A stretch of DNA of 64,000 nucleotides from Beijerinckiaceae bacterium (GCA_947452455.1 CANGBX010000001.1:248001-312000), one strand, 5' to 3'. Positions 1 to 9,157 are shown, counted from the stretch's first letter. Notes: generated by a model from the letters alone, not told the origin. Made by a program: numbers and translations.

Positions 1-1191
1 TTCTGGGTGGCGGTGGTCTATGCGATCATCGGCACGTGGATCACGCATATGATCGGCAAGCCGCTGGTTGGTCTTTATTTCGACCGCCAGAAGTTCGAAG
101 CCGATTTCCGCTTCTCGCTGGCGCGTCTGCGCGAATATGCCGAACAAGTGGCGCTGCTGGGTGGTGAGCCCGCCGAAAAGCACGCATTGAGCGGGCGCTT
201 CACGTCGATCATCCGCAATTACATCGATATCATGCACAAGCGCATGAAGCTCACCGCTTTCACCGCGACTTATGGACAGATCAGCCCGTTCATTCCCTAC
301 ATTATTGCGGCCCCCTTCTTCTTCGCGAAGAAAATCCAGCTTGGTGTGATGACGCAGACGGCCTCCGCTTTCGGGCGTGTGGAAAGCGCGCTGACTTTCT
401 TCATCGACTATTATACCTCGCTTGCCGATTTCCGCGCAGTGCTCGACCGTCTCACATCTTTCGACAGCGCGATTGAACGTGCGCGTGCTTTGGATGATGC
501 GCCCCAGCATATCACCACACGGGTCAATGATTTCCGCGACATTATGATCGGGCAAATGCAGATCCGTCTGCCCGATGGTCGCCGCATCGTGGATGTGAAC
601 GGCTTGCACTTTGCGGCGGGCGAGTCCGTTTTGCTCACGGGGCCTTCAGGCTCCGGCAAGTCGACTTTGTTCCGCGTGCTGTCGGGTGTCTGGCCGTTTG
701 GCGAGGGCGACATAGCGCTGCCCGAGAATGCCAGCCTGTTGCTGCTCCCGCAAAAGCCCTATCTGCCGCAAGGCACATTGCGCGACGCCGTGACTTATCC
801 CGGCCGCTCGGAATCTTATTCGGATGAACACATCCGTGCCGCTTTGCGCGCCGCGCATCTGCCCATGCTGGCCGAGCGCATTGATGAGCAGGATGTCTGG
901 TCGCAGCGCCTCTCAGGTGGCGAGCAACAGCGTGTTGCGATTGCGCGTGCGCTTTTAACCAAGCCCGATTGGTTGTTGCTGGATGAAGCGACTGCCGCGC
1001 TCGATGAAAATCTCGAAGCCGAGATTTACGGCGTGTTGCGTGATCAATTGCCCGAGACAACGGTGATCTCGATTGGTCACCGCTCGACGCTGATTGCCTT
1101 CCATAAGCGCCGCCTGCACATGCGTCGCGGAGCGGACGGCATCTTTACGCCGGCCGATCATGATGAAGAGAAGGCGACTTTGTCCTTTTAG
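1..1191 (+). CDS. ABC transporter, fused permease/ATPase (SbmA/YddA-like), 5' truncated by window
   Basis: This is the C-terminal part of a one-chain ABC transporter; the reading frame is open to base 1, so the true start lies outside the window. Counting from the GTG at base 7, the first ~150 residues are the end of a membrane domain of the ABC_membrane_2 type (motif WITHMIGKPL, membrane stretch near 93-107). The rest is a nucleotide-binding domain with Walker A GPSGSGKST (212-220), signature LSGGEQQR (302-309), Walker B WLLLDEATAALDE (322-334) and a switch histidine at 358. The family (YddA, Rv1819c, BacA-related) moves peptides, cobalamin or long-chain fatty acids; the substrate here is not readable. 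Its stop overlaps the convergent META-domain gene by 4 bases. Confidence 0.9.
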   Translation, partial: FWVAVVYAIIGTWITHMIGKPLVGLYFDRQKFEADFRFSLARLREYAEQVALLGGEPAEKHALSGRFTSIIRNYIDIMHKRMKLTAFTATYGQISPFIPYIIAAPFFFAKKIQLGVMTQTASAFGRVESALTFFIDYYTSLADFRAVLDRLTSFDSAIERARALDDAPQHITTRVNDFRDIMIGQMQIRLPDGRRIVDVNGLHFAAGESVLLTGPSGSGKSTLFRVLSGVWPFGEGDIALPENASLLLLPQKPYLPQGTLRDAVTYPGRSESYSDEHIRAALRAAHLPMLAERIDEQDVWSQRLSGGEQQRVAIARALLTKPDWLLLDEATAALDENLEAEIYGVLRDQLPETTVISIGHRSTLIAFHKRRLHMRRGADGIFTPADHDEEKATLSF

Positions 1192-1634
1192 AAGCCGCGC
1201 GCGAAAGACAGGCTTCCGGCCTGGCTTTTGACTTCGAGCAGGCCGTTGACAATGTCCCATGTCGGGCCTGCGAAGAGCGCGCGCAAATAGGCTTGCTCGA
1301 ATTGCATGGCCGCTGGCGGGCAGGCTTTTTTTGTGACCGCTATGCCACCGACCGCAAAGCGCTGGCCGCGCACGGGCCACATGGTGGCAGAATATGTGTT
1401 GCAGCCCGCAAAGCCCGCACCACGAAACTGATTGTCGATGCGCAGCGTCGCTTCCATGCCGGCCGGCACGGGCTTGCCGTTGAGGTTGCGCAGCGTCCAG
1501 TTGGAATCTTTCGGAAAAGTCTTCTCTTCCTTGGGCTGCTGCTTTTGTTGCGGGGGCTGCTGTTGTGCAAGCGCAGGCCCGCCCGTCACGAGAGCGAAGG
1601 CAGCAAGGCAGGCAAAAAGGCGCAAGGACTTCAT
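1188..1634 (-). CDS. secreted META-domain (HslJ-like) protein
   Basis: A 148-residue exported protein. Residues 1-23 form a signal peptide ending ALA|Q, followed by a glutamine/proline/lysine-rich linker (24-42) and a compact META domain. The domain shows the typical opening W-x-L (46-48), the GCNTYSA block (78-84) and the TKKACP block (101-106), which match HslJ-type proteins. In the family these are periplasmic or outer-membrane-linked proteins tied to heat-shock or novobiocin resistance in E. coli, with no known enzymatic activity. It lies 57 bases downstream of hisS on the same strand and could be cotranscribed with it. The function in this organism is unknown. Confidence 0.8.
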   Translation of the reverse strand: MKSLRLFACLAAFALVTGGPALAQQQPPQQKQQPKEEKTFPKDSNWTLRNLNGKPVPAGMEATLRIDNQFRGAGFAGCNTYSATMWPVRGQRFAVGGIAVTKKACPPAAMQFEQAYLRALFAGPTWDIVNGLLEVKSQAGSLSFARGF

Positions 1635-1691
1635 GTTTTGTCTCCGACCAGCAGCGCTACGATAGGAAAAGGCGGCGCTGCCTGCAAATGC

Positions 1692-3188
1692 TCACGCGTG
1701 ACGGCCAAGAACTTCTTTCACGGCTGCCACAAGATCAGATTCAGGCACGGAGAATTGGGCCCGCGCCCGCAATTCCAGATAATCAGCGCGATCCTTGCTG
1801 GAGGCAGCAAGCTCGCCACCCAGCACCAGATCACGGATCGACACTTCGCTCTTATCACGCTCGTTCGAGCCTTGAATGACGGCGCAGACCGAATGGCGCT
1901 TATCGGCATATTTCATCTGCGCATTCATGCCCGCTGAACCCAGATAAAGTTCGGCGCGGATGCCCTCGCTGCGCAGTTTTGCGACAAAGCCCTGATAGTG
2001 AGCCAGATGTTCGCGGTCGAGCACCAGCACCACAACGGGCCCGCGTGCATCTGTTGCAGAAGCAATCGGGCTCTTGATGGCGGTGAGTGCCGCCAGCAGA
2101 CGCGACACACCAATCGAGAAGCCGGTGGCCGGCACAGGCTCGCCCCGGAAGCGCGCAACAAGCCCGTCATAGCGGCCACCACCACCCACCGAGCCAAAGC
2201 GCATCGGGCGGCCGTTCTCATCCTTGGTTTCAAAGGTGAGTTCGGCCTCATAGACGGGGCCTGTGTAATATTCGAGGCCGCGCACAACGGCCGGATCAAT
2301 GATGATGCGGCCATCGTGATAGCCGCCAGCGGCAATGAGTGCTGCAATCTCGGCAAGTTCCGCGACACCTTCCGCACCGCGCTCGGACGAGCCAACGGCA
2401 GTACGCAGATTTTCAATGGTCTTTTCATTGGTCGTGCCGCGCGCACTGGTAAATGAGAGCACGCGATCAATCGCAGCTGCCGACAAATCAGCGCCTTTGG
2501 TAAAGTCGCCCGATTCATCTTTGCGGCCGGGGCCGAGCAGAAGGCGCACGCCATCGGCACCCAAACGATCCAGCTTGTCGATAGCACGCAGCACGATCAG
2601 GCGTTGGGCCGCGCGATCATCGCCAGCAAGGCCTGCTGCTTCCAGCACGCCGTCGAGCACTTTGCGGTTGTTGACCTTGACGACATAATCGCCGCGCTTG
2701 ATGCCGACTTTTTCGAGCGTGTCGGCGGCCATCATGCAGATTTCAGCATCCGCCGCGACAGAGGCCGAGCCCACCGTGTCGGCATCAAATTGCATGAATT
2801 GGCGGAAACGGCCGGGGCCGGGCTTTTCATTGCGGAAGACATAGCCCGAGCGATAGCTGCGATAAGGCTTAGGCAGTTTGTCGTAATGCTCGGCCACAAA
2901 GCGTGCGAGCGGGGCAGTCAGATCATAGCGTAGCGACAGCCATTGCTCGTCATCATCTTGAAACGAGAAGACGCCTTCATTCGGACGGTCGAGATCGGGC
3001 AAGAATTTGCCCAGCGTTTCCGTATATTCAATGAAGGGCGTTTCCACCGCTTCAAAGCCGTAGAGCTCATAGACCTCGCGAATGGCCGTCGTCATGCGAT
3101 GCGTGGCGGCAATCTCGGTCGGGCCACGGTCAGCAAGGCCACGCGGCAGGCGGGCTTTCACGGTCGGTTTCGGGGTCTGGTCGGTCAT
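1692..3188 (-). CDS. hisS: histidyl-tRNA synthetase
   Basis: A class II aminoacyl-tRNA synthetase that charges tRNA-His. The 498 residues contain motif 2 ([20 protein letters not shown], 112-131), the histidine-specific block [14 protein letters not shown] (303-316), the glycine-rich [13 protein letters not shown] (331-343) and motif 3 (GFSIGVSRL, 356-364). The C-terminal anticodon-binding domain follows (about 385-480). The length is that of the longer bacterial/alphaproteobacterial type rather than the ~420-residue E. coli form, and the complete motif set argues against the HisZ regulatory paralogue. The ATG at 3188 is the first in-frame start next to the [18 protein letters not shown] terminus. 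The divergent neighbour is a HlyD-type gene, with a palindromic repeat between them. Confidence 0.95.
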   Translation of the reverse strand: MTDQTPKPTVKARLPRGLADRGPTEIAATHRMTTAIREVYELYGFEAVETPFIEYTETLGKFLPDLDRPNEGVFSFQDDDEQWLSLRYDLTAPLARFVAEHYDKLPKPYRSYRSGYVFRNEKPGPGRFRQFMQFDADTVGSASVAADAEICMMAADTLEKVGIKRGDYVVKVNNRKVLDGVLEAAGLAGDDRAAQRLIVLRAIDKLDRLGADGVRLLLGPGRKDESGDFTKGADLSAAAIDRVLSFTSARGTTNEKTIENLRTAVGSSERGAEGVAELAEIAALIAAGGYHDGRIIIDPAVVRGLEYYTGPVYEAELTFETKDENGRPMRFGSVGGGGRYDGLVARFRGEPVPATGFSIGVSRLLAALTAIKSPIASATDARGPVVVLVLDREHLAHYQGFVAKLRSEGIRAELYLGSAGMNAQMKYADKRHSVCAVIQGSNERDKSEVSIRDLVLGGELAASSKDRADYLELRARAQFSVPESDLVAAVKEVLGRHA

Positions 3189-3514
3189 GCGTGTCTCGGG
3201 TGGCCCGGCGCGGGCAAAAAGGTCAGGTCCGCTTCATAAGGGGCGGGGCGTGCCGGGGCAAGGCAGGGGCTGGGCGCATGGACGACTTCGGCTCGCCATC
3301 GCAATGATGGTTTGAAAAAGGAGAGGTCGCGCGACCCCCACCCCAACCCTCCCCACAAGGGGGAGGGAGTTATGATTGCGCGGACTGGTCCCCCTCCCCC
3401 TTGTGGGGAGGGGCTAGGGGTGGGGGTCGCGCGACCTAATCGATTTGCGGTCATGCTCGCCTTGGTGTCTCGGAGGGGTTAGCTTCGGGCTTGTTTTTCC
3501 GAGCGAGATGTTTC
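3189..3514. other. 326-base intergenic region between divergent hisS and HlyD gene
   Basis: No gene is visible here. It should hold both divergent promoters. The middle is taken up by the palindromic repeat at 3324-3437. I could not identify a convincing -35/-10 pair or a terminator outside the repeat. Confidence 0.6.
3324..3437. repeat. palindromic intergenic repeat, family A, copy 1
   Basis: The element begins AGGTCGCGCGACCCCCACCC and ends with the mirror GGTGGGGGTCGCGCGACCT. Inside are two nested arms, CTCCCCACAAGGGGGAGG and CCTCCCCCTTGTGGGGAGG, so the RNA of either strand would fold into a long hairpin. The same core recurs at 24647, 46873 and 50658. It resembles the palindromic elements described in rhizobial and other alphaproteobacterial genomes. 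Confidence 0.9.
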
Positions 3515-4531
3515 ATGCGCCTGCGTCATCTTTTGCTTTTTGGTTTGGCAGCTGTGTTGGCAGCTGTCCTGGTTTGGCAATTGGCTTTTGCCCCGCTTGA
3601 AGTGGCTACCGTGACCCCAAAGCGCGGGACAGCGGCTGAGGTCGTCTATGCCACCGGCACGGTGGAGCCCGAAAAATGGGCCAAGGTCGTGGCGCTATCA
3701 CGCAAGCGCATCACCCAGCTTTGTGACTGTGAAGGCAAGCCCGTGAAAATCGGCGACAAGCTCGGGCAGCTCGATGATGTGGAAGAGCGATCCACATTAC
3801 GCGAGCTGGAAGCGCGACGCGCACGGCTCGAGAGCGATGTCGAGCGCACGAGGGGTCTTGTCGCGCGCGCGGCCGCTACGCAAACAGCGCTTGATCAACT
3901 CATTACGCAATTGGCTGAATATGAAGCCCGCATTACGGCGCAAGAAGACCGCATTGCTGATCTGGTGTTGCGCGCGCCGATGGATGGTGTGGTGCTGCGC
4001 AAAGATGGCGAAGTCGGCGAGATCGCGGGCATTGGTGTCGCTGATGTCTTGTTCTGGGTCGGCCAGCCAAAGCCTTTGCGCATTGTAGCCGATGTGAACG
4101 AAGAAGATATTCCGCGCGTCAAAACGGGTCAGAATGTGCTGATCCGCAATGAAGGTTTCAAAGACCATCCGCTGGCGGGGACTGTCGGCGATATCACACC
4201 TAAAGGTGATCCGGCGACCAAAACATTCCGCGTCTATCTCAGCCTGCCGCCCGATACGCCATTGAAAATTGGCATGAGTGTAGAAGCCAATATTGTGACG
4301 CGCGAAAAGGCGGATGCTTTGCTGATCCCCGCTGAAGCTTTGTTGGGTGAGAAAGTGTTTGTTCTCGCCGATGGCAAACTTAAAGCGGTTCCGGTTAAAA
4401 CGGGGATCCGCGGCACGCGTGCGGTGGAGATACTTGAAGGCCTCTCAGCGCAAGATGTGGTGGCTTCGCCTTCGCAAGCGGTCTTTCGCGAAGGCCTGCG
4501 TGTGCGCTTGCGTGAGGGAGCGAGCCGTTGA
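3515..4531 (+). CDS. HlyD-family periplasmic adaptor of an ABC exporter
   Basis: A 338-residue membrane-fusion protein. One N-terminal anchor (about 3-22, LRHLLLFGLAAVLAAVLVWQ) is followed by a split biotinyl-lipoyl domain around a short coiled-coil hairpin (about 95-150, rich in R/E/L), the barrel-sandwich return (LRAPMDGVVLRKDGEVGE) and a beta-barrel domain. I prefer the ATG at 3515, which has GAGCGAG 8 bases upstream, over the TTG at 3491 that adds 8 residues before the anchor. The gene overlaps the permease gene downstream by 4 bases (TTGA), and the ATPase follows. The set resembles DevBCA/MacAB-type exporters with a TolC partner encoded elsewhere. The substrate is unknown. Confidence 0.88.
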   Translation: MRLRHLLLFGLAAVLAAVLVWQLAFAPLEVATVTPKRGTAAEVVYATGTVEPEKWAKVVALSRKRITQLCDCEGKPVKIGDKLGQLDDVEERSTLRELEARRARLESDVERTRGLVARAAATQTALDQLITQLAEYEARITAQEDRIADLVLRAPMDGVVLRKDGEVGEIAGIGVADVLFWVGQPKPLRIVADVNEEDIPRVKTGQNVLIRNEGFKDHPLAGTVGDITPKGDPATKTFRVYLSLPPDTPLKIGMSVEANIVTREKADALLIPAEALLGEKVFVLADGKLKAVPVKTGIRGTRAVEILEGLSAQDVVASPSQAVFREGLRVRLREGASR

Positions 4532-5775
4532 GTGGCATGTGGCCTCTCATTCTTTCCATTGCGCGCACGCATATTCTGTCGCGCCTGCGTCAGACGATGG
4601 TTGGCGTATTCGGTGTCGCCATTGGTGTTGGTTTTTCGGTGATGATGGCCTCCATTATGGAAGGCTCGCAGGATGATTTTGTCCGCCAATTGGTGGATTC
4701 TCTGCCCCATATTTCTGTGACAGATGAGCGGCGCGAACCGCCGCGCCAACCCGCAGATCAGGTTTTTGAGGCGGCAGAAATTCATGGCCTTACGACCAAG
4801 CAATTGCGGCCCGGCATCAAGAATCCTTATGCGATTATGGCGGCCCTTGAAGGCTGGCTACCGGGCGCTGTCGCGCCTTCAGTGCAAGCCAAAGCGGTGA
4901 TCCGCTTTGCCGGGCGCGATACCGCTGCGAGCATCACGGGTATTGATCCGAAACGCGAGCCGGATGTTTCCAAACTCTCGACGCAAATTCGTGATGGCTC
5001 GCTTGATGCGCTTTATAAGTCTTCAAATGCAATCATTCTGGGCTCGGGCCTTGCCAAGAAAGCAGGGGCGCGCATTGGCAATAGCGTAGTTGTGACGGCA
5101 GGCACAGGGCGCGCGCTTTCGGCAACAGTTGTGGCCATTTCCCATGCAGGCGTTACGCAGATCGACGAGAATTCCGCTTATGTGCTGATCAAGACCGCGC
5201 AGATTCTGGCTGGCCAAACGGGGCTTGTGAATGAATTGCGGGTCAAGGCACGTGATGTCATGCAAGCACGCGCCGTGGCCTCGCGCATTGAAGCCGAGAC
5301 CGGCTATAAAGCGACTTCATGGCAAGAGGCGCATGAAGATTTGCTCTCGGCTTTCCAGATGCGCAATTTCATCATGTATACGGTGGTCAGCGCGATCCTG
5401 ATGGTCGCCTCTTTCGGCACTTACAACATCATCTCCACCATCACACATGAGAAGACGCGCGACATTGCGATTATGAAATCGCTTGGTTTTCCCTCTTATG
5501 TGGTGCGGCGCATTTTTGTTGTCGAGAGCATGATGATCGGCGTGATGGGTTTGGCGCTCGGGTGGCTACTTGGCTATCTGATGAGCTACGGCATGGCGCA
5601 GATCGAGTTCAAATCCCCCTTCATGGATGCGACCCGTCTGCCGATCATTTATGCGCCATCCCATTATGCCATTGCGGGCGCCGTAGCGCTGACGGCGTCT
5701 GTCATCGCGGGTTTCTTTCCGGCTCGCAAGGCTGCGGCTTTGCAGCCTGTCGATATCATCCGGGGTGCGTCATGA
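4528..5775 (+). CDS. FtsX/MacB-type ABC transporter permease
   Basis: A 415-residue permease of the four-helix FtsX/LolC/MacB fold. The first membrane segment (about 21-43) precedes a large periplasmic domain (about 50-275), and three more segments follow near 282-307, 333-356 and 381-404. The last segment runs into the FPARKAAALQPVDIIRG end typical of FtsX-domain proteins. The TTG at 4528 overlaps the upstream stop as TTGA; an ATG three codons later (4537) is equally possible. It sits between the HlyD adaptor and the LolD-like ATPase, so it should be the membrane part of that exporter. Confidence 0.88.
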   Translation: MSGMWPLILSIARTHILSRLRQTMVGVFGVAIGVGFSVMMASIMEGSQDDFVRQLVDSLPHISVTDERREPPRQPADQVFEAAEIHGLTTKQLRPGIKNPYAIMAALEGWLPGAVAPSVQAKAVIRFAGRDTAASITGIDPKREPDVSKLSTQIRDGSLDALYKSSNAIILGSGLAKKAGARIGNSVVVTAGTGRALSATVVAISHAGVTQIDENSAYVLIKTAQILAGQTGLVNELRVKARDVMQARAVASRIEAETGYKATSWQEAHEDLLSAFQMRNFIMYTVVSAILMVASFGTYNIISTITHEKTRDIAIMKSLGFPSYVVRRIFVVESMMIGVMGLALGWLLGYLMSYGMAQIEFKSPFMDATRLPIIYAPSHYAIAGAVALTASVIAGFFPARKAAALQPVDIIRGAS

Positions 5776-6449
5776 GCGCTTTGGTTGAGGCGCGCGGCCT
5801 GCGCCGCGTTTTGGATGGCGAAGTGCCCACGACTTTGATCGGCGGCATTGATATGGATGTGAATGGGGGCGAATTTCTCGCCATCACTGGCCCGTCAGGT
5901 TCCGGCAAATCTTCTCTTCTTTATTTGCTTGGCCTGCTCGATGTGCCAAGCGCAGGTGAAGTGACCATTGATGGCCGCGCGACCTCGAAACTTGATGAAA
6001 CCGCTCGTGCGCGTCTGCGGCTAGAGACGCTGGGTTTTGTCTTTCAGTTTCATTTTCTGTTGCCGGAATTTTCCGCACTTGAAAATGTCGCGTTGCCGAT
6101 GCGTGCCCTCGGGCGGCTGAACAATGACGCCATCCGTTTAAGGTCGCATGATTTGCTCGTGTCTTTGGGTTTGGGCGATCATGCGCATAAGAGGCCCGAT
6201 CAAATGTCGGGCGGTCAGCGCCAGCGTGTGGCCATTGCACGCGCCCTCGCCAATGATCCCAAGCTTGTGCTGGCGGATGAGCCGACCGGTAATCTGGATA
6301 CGGCCTCCACCGCGCAAGTGATCTCAATCTTGCGTGCCATGTGTGGGCCGGGCTCAGGCAAATCGGTGGTGGTCGTCACGCATGATCCTGCACTAGCTGC
6401 ACAAGCGGATCGGCGCCTCAATATTGTGGACGGAAAAGTCAGCGTTTAG
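5772..6449 (+). CDS. LolD/MacB-type ABC transporter ATP-binding protein
   Basis: A 225-residue ATPase with Walker A GPSGSGKS (40-47), the Q-loop segment FVFQFHFLLPEFSALENV (89-106), signature MSGGQRQR (145-152), Walker B LVLADE (165-170) and a switch histidine in VVTHD. The Q-loop wording and the size are those of LolD/MacB/DevA ATPases. The ATG at 5772 overlaps the permease stop (ATGA), so the three genes are likely translationally coupled. A longer in-frame reading from 5562 lies inside the permease gene and is not the start. The stop overlaps the convergent SGNH gene by 4 bases. Confidence 0.92.
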   Translation: MSALVEARGLRRVLDGEVPTTLIGGIDMDVNGGEFLAITGPSGSGKSSLLYLLGLLDVPSAGEVTIDGRATSKLDETARARLRLETLGFVFQFHFLLPEFSALENVALPMRALGRLNNDAIRLRSHDLLVSLGLGDHAHKRPDQMSGGQRQRVAIARALANDPKLVLADEPTGNLDTASTAQVISILRAMCGPGSGKSVVVVTHDPALAAQADRRLNIVDGKVSV

Positions 6450-7330
6450 GGGCGCAGCATGTTTCGCGGCACGGAAGCCGTGATCGCAGGCGTGATCTCA
6501 TTGGCAAGCTGCGGCGCGCCCCTGACCAGATCACCCATGGCGCGGCCCATGGCATTTGCCAGACAGAAATAGCCGCGGTCGCTCATGTGGAAGCCGTCTG
6601 TTGCCAGCATGGAGCGCAAATCTTGCGGCGTACGCTCGCCCCAGAATTTCATGAGCTTATAGCGCGACAGGACTGGAATGTTTTCTTCGTCGCCCGCAAT
6701 TTCGATCAGTTTGACAAAGCGCTCGTAGAGCACCGGATCTTTCATCGTCGGGAAAAATTGCTGGTCGAGCAGCACAAGATCCATTTTGCGCGACTTGACG
6801 AGTGAAATGCCGCGCTTCAGGAAAATGCGGAAACTCTCTTCGTCGCGGCCCCTCATCGCGTCATTGGTGCCGACCTGCCATATGACGAGATCAAAACGCT
6901 CCGCTGCCACACGCTCTTCGAGGCGGGCGAGCGTTGCATCAGCAGTTTCGCCATTCACACCGGCATTGATGACTTCAACCTTGGTGCGGAAGCGCTGGTT
7001 AAGTTCTTCTGCAAAACGCACGGGATATGCATATTGCGGTGAAGTGGCGCCAATGCCATGGGTTGATGACGAGCCAATCGCGAGAATTTTCAGATGCGCG
7101 CGCTCAGCGACGCGTTTGGCAAAGTCTTTCAGCTTGGCTTGCTGCTTCAACATGGAGCGGCCAGCAGGGCATGTTTCCATCTGCGCTTCAGCAGCGCTGG
7201 CTTCTTCCGGTGAAGCGGCGCGGGCAGGGCTTGCAAAGACAGTCGCGACAAGACAGGCGGCCAGCAGCGCGCGCTTAAACACGCGGCCGTGCGGCTGGTC
7301 GCTCAGACCCGTCGTTGAAAACTTCATCAT
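6446..7330 (-). CDS. exported SGNH/GDSL-family hydrolase
   Basis: A 294-residue predicted esterase/lipase-type hydrolase. A hydrophobic stretch at 20-38 ending ARA|A looks like a signal peptide, which places the enzyme in the periplasm. The SGNH blocks are all present: AIGSSST with the nucleophile serine (84-90), block II glycine in NAGVNGET (122-129), GTND (154-157) and the DGFHMSD catalytic Asp-His block (245-251). Family members deacetylate or hydrolyse small esters, lysophospholipids or polysaccharide acetyl groups; the substrate cannot be read. The two adjacent ATG codons at the start (MMKF) make 7330 or 7327 equally good. Confidence 0.85.
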   Translation of the reverse strand: MMKFSTTGLSDQPHGRVFKRALLAACLVATVFASPARAASPEEASAAEAQMETCPAGRSMLKQQAKLKDFAKRVAERAHLKILAIGSSSTHGIGATSPQYAYPVRFAEELNQRFRTKVEVINAGVNGETADATLARLEERVAAERFDLVIWQVGTNDAMRGRDEESFRIFLKRGISLVKSRKMDLVLLDQQFFPTMKDPVLYERFVKLIEIAGDEENIPVLSRYKLMKFWGERTPQDLRSMLATDGFHMSDRGYFCLANAMGRAMGDLVRGAPQLANEITPAITASVPRNMLRP

Positions 7331-7544
7331 CCTTGAAGCGTTCCCAGAAAGCAGGATTCTTGATTGCCTCGTCTTAGTTGAGATTCCATAGCTCGTCTGA
7401 CAAGGTCAAGCCTCCTTCAGGATATGCACGAAGTTTGAGCAGAGAGTCCCATTTTGTCGGATTTCAATCCTTTAGTGTGCGCCGCAGCAGGGTTGATTGT
7501 CCTCATCCTTGACAGGGGCGGGTGGGGCCTTTAGCCGCCTTAGG
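7331..7544. promoter_or_regulatory. divergent intergenic region, SGNH hydrolase / HAD hydrolase
   Basis: These 214 bases should carry both divergent promoters. A TTGACA hexamer at 7508-7513 could be a -35 for the HAD gene, but the -10 position is not convincing. No repeat, hairpin or small gene was seen. Confidence 0.3.
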
Positions 7545-8438
7545 ATGAGCACAAAAGCAGCAGAGCCGCGTATTGCCCGCGGCCTTTCCGAATTCGATGG
7601 CCGTTATGATGTCGTCTTCTGCGATGTCTGGGGGGTCGTTCACAATGGCCAAGAGCGCTATCCGGCGGCTTGCGAGGCTTTGCAGCGTTTTCGCGCACAA
7701 GGTGGCACGGTGATCCTGATCACCAATGCGCCGCGCCCCAACCCGCCCATCCTCGAGCAGCTGGAAGGCCTCAAAGTCGCGCGCGATGTGTTCGACGATA
7801 TGGTCACGTCGGGTGACGTGACTTTGGCTTTCATTGCCGAGCGCAAAGACGCGCCGATCTATCACATCGGTCCCGAGCGCGATTTCACTTTGTTCGAGAT
7901 TTCGCATCAGCAGACGGGCATCAAGCCACGCCTCGTGCCGCTGGAAGAGGCGGCCTATGTGGTTGTCACCGGGCTTTATGATGATCGTGCAGAAACGGTC
8001 GATGATTATGCGCAGCGTCTGGACATGATGCGCGCACGCAATCTCGATCTGATTTCGGCCAATCCCGATCTTGTTGTGCATGTGGGCGATCAGCTCATCT
8101 ATTGTGCGGGCGCGATTGCCCAAGCCTATGAAGAGCGCGGCGGGCGTGTCTTGCAGGCAGGCAAACCCTTTGCGCCTATTTATGAGCGTGCCTTGGCATT
8201 TGCCGAAAAAATCCGCGGCACCAAAGTGCCGCGCGAGCGTATTCTGGCGATTGGTGATGCGATGCGCACCGATGTCGCGGGTGCGGTGGAGTTCGGCATT
8301 GATGCTCTCTTCGTCACCAAGGGCATTCATCGCGAAGAGCTGCATGCGGATGGGGCCATTGATCTGGCGGCCTATCAGCGTTTCTTGGCCGAAAACCCGC
8401 GTCATCCGCTGGCGGCCATCCCCGAGCTTGTCTGGTAG
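7545..8438 (+). CDS. HAD-superfamily class IIA hydrolase (TIGR01459 type)
   Basis: A 297-residue cytosolic phosphatase-like protein. Motif I reads FCDVWGVVHNG (25-35), where the usual second Asp of DxD is Trp; this is characteristic of the NagD-like TIGR01459 subgroup common in alphaproteobacteria. Motif II is LITNAPRP and the C-terminal motif IV is AIGDAMRTDVAGA, so the class IIA cap lies between them. Related enzymes remove phosphate from sugar phosphates or nucleotides, but the subgroup substrate is unknown. The ATG at 7545 gives the usual MSTKAAEPRIARGLSE start; a TTG at 7497 would add 16 residues without family support. Confidence 0.85.
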   Translation: MSTKAAEPRIARGLSEFDGRYDVVFCDVWGVVHNGQERYPAACEALQRFRAQGGTVILITNAPRPNPPILEQLEGLKVARDVFDDMVTSGDVTLAFIAERKDAPIYHIGPERDFTLFEISHQQTGIKPRLVPLEEAAYVVVTGLYDDRAETVDDYAQRLDMMRARNLDLISANPDLVVHVGDQLIYCAGAIAQAYEERGGRVLQAGKPFAPIYERALAFAEKIRGTKVPRERILAIGDAMRTDVAGAVEFGIDALFVTKGIHREELHADGAIDLAAYQRFLAENPRHPLAAIPELVW

Positions 8439-8510
8439 CCCTTAAGTCCAATTGCAGCGCTGAGAGGCAGAGGCGATGGTCATTTTGATGGATGACCCGA
8501 GCGAGCCTTC

Positions 8511-9125
8511 ATGACGTCTGCGCCTTTCACATCTTATTTCTTTGAAGATCTCTCGATCGGCATGAGCGAAAGCATCATGAAGACGGTGATGGCCAATGAT
8601 GTGGTGGGCTTTGCCACTTTGTCGGGCGATCACAATCCCATCCATTTGTCCGATCACTTTGCGCGCAAGACCCGCTTTGGTGGGCGCATCGCGCACGGGC
8701 TCTACACAGCCAGTCTGATTTCAGCGGTTCTGGGCATGTATCTGCCGGGCCCCGGTGCTGTCTATCTGTCGCAAACACTGAATTTCCGCGCGCCAGTGCG
8801 CATCGGCGATGTGGTGATCGTGTCTGTGCAAGTGGTGGAGCTTGTCGCTGAGGGTCGTCGCTGCACCTTGCAATGCGAATGTGTGGTGGATGGTAAAGTC
8901 GTGCTTGATGGGCAGGCTCTTGTCATGGTGCCAAGCCGCACTGGCAGCGCGCGTCCCGTGCCTGTCATTGTGCAAGCGCCGATCAAAGCTGCGCGAAAGG
9001 CGAAAGCGCCAGCCAAAAAGGCCGATACCAAAAAGCCAAAGATCAAAAAGCCTGCAGCCAAGCGGCCGAATGTGAAAAAGTCTGTTTCGAAGAAGGCGGC
9101 CAAGAGCCGGCGCGCTAAGCCTTGA
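8511..9125 (+). CDS. MaoC-family (R)-enoyl-CoA hydratase with lysine-rich histone-H1-like tail
   Basis: A 204-residue protein in two parts. Residues 1-143 are a single-hotdog MaoC/PhaJ-like hydratase with the catalytic block SGDHNPIH (38-45; Asp40 and His45) and the GGRIAHGLY segment (57-65). Such enzymes hydrate trans-2-enoyl-CoA to (R)-3-hydroxyacyl-CoA and can feed polyhydroxyalkanoate synthesis. Residues 158-204 are a low-complexity tail of Lys, Ala, Pro and Arg: 21 of 47 residues are basic and one is acidic, with KKPAAKRP-like units as in histone H1, AlgP or PhaF tails. The tail is in the same frame, without a stop or codon shift. The stop lies 32 bases before the preferred ribF start. 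Confidence 0.85.
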   Translation: MTSAPFTSYFFEDLSIGMSESIMKTVMANDVVGFATLSGDHNPIHLSDHFARKTRFGGRIAHGLYTASLISAVLGMYLPGPGAVYLSQTLNFRAPVRIGDVVIVSVQVVELVAEGRRCTLQCECVVDGKVVLDGQALVMVPSRTGSARPVPVIVQAPIKAARKAKAPAKKADTKKPKIKKPAAKRPNVKKSVSKKAAKSRRAKP

Positions 9126-9157
9126 CGGGGCGGGGTCGGCACGTCAGTTTGCCGCCC

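Noticed and set aside
5562-5771. 70-codon N-terminal extension of the LolD-like ATPase
   Set aside because: It lies inside the permease gene in another frame; the ATPase begins at the ATGA overlap.
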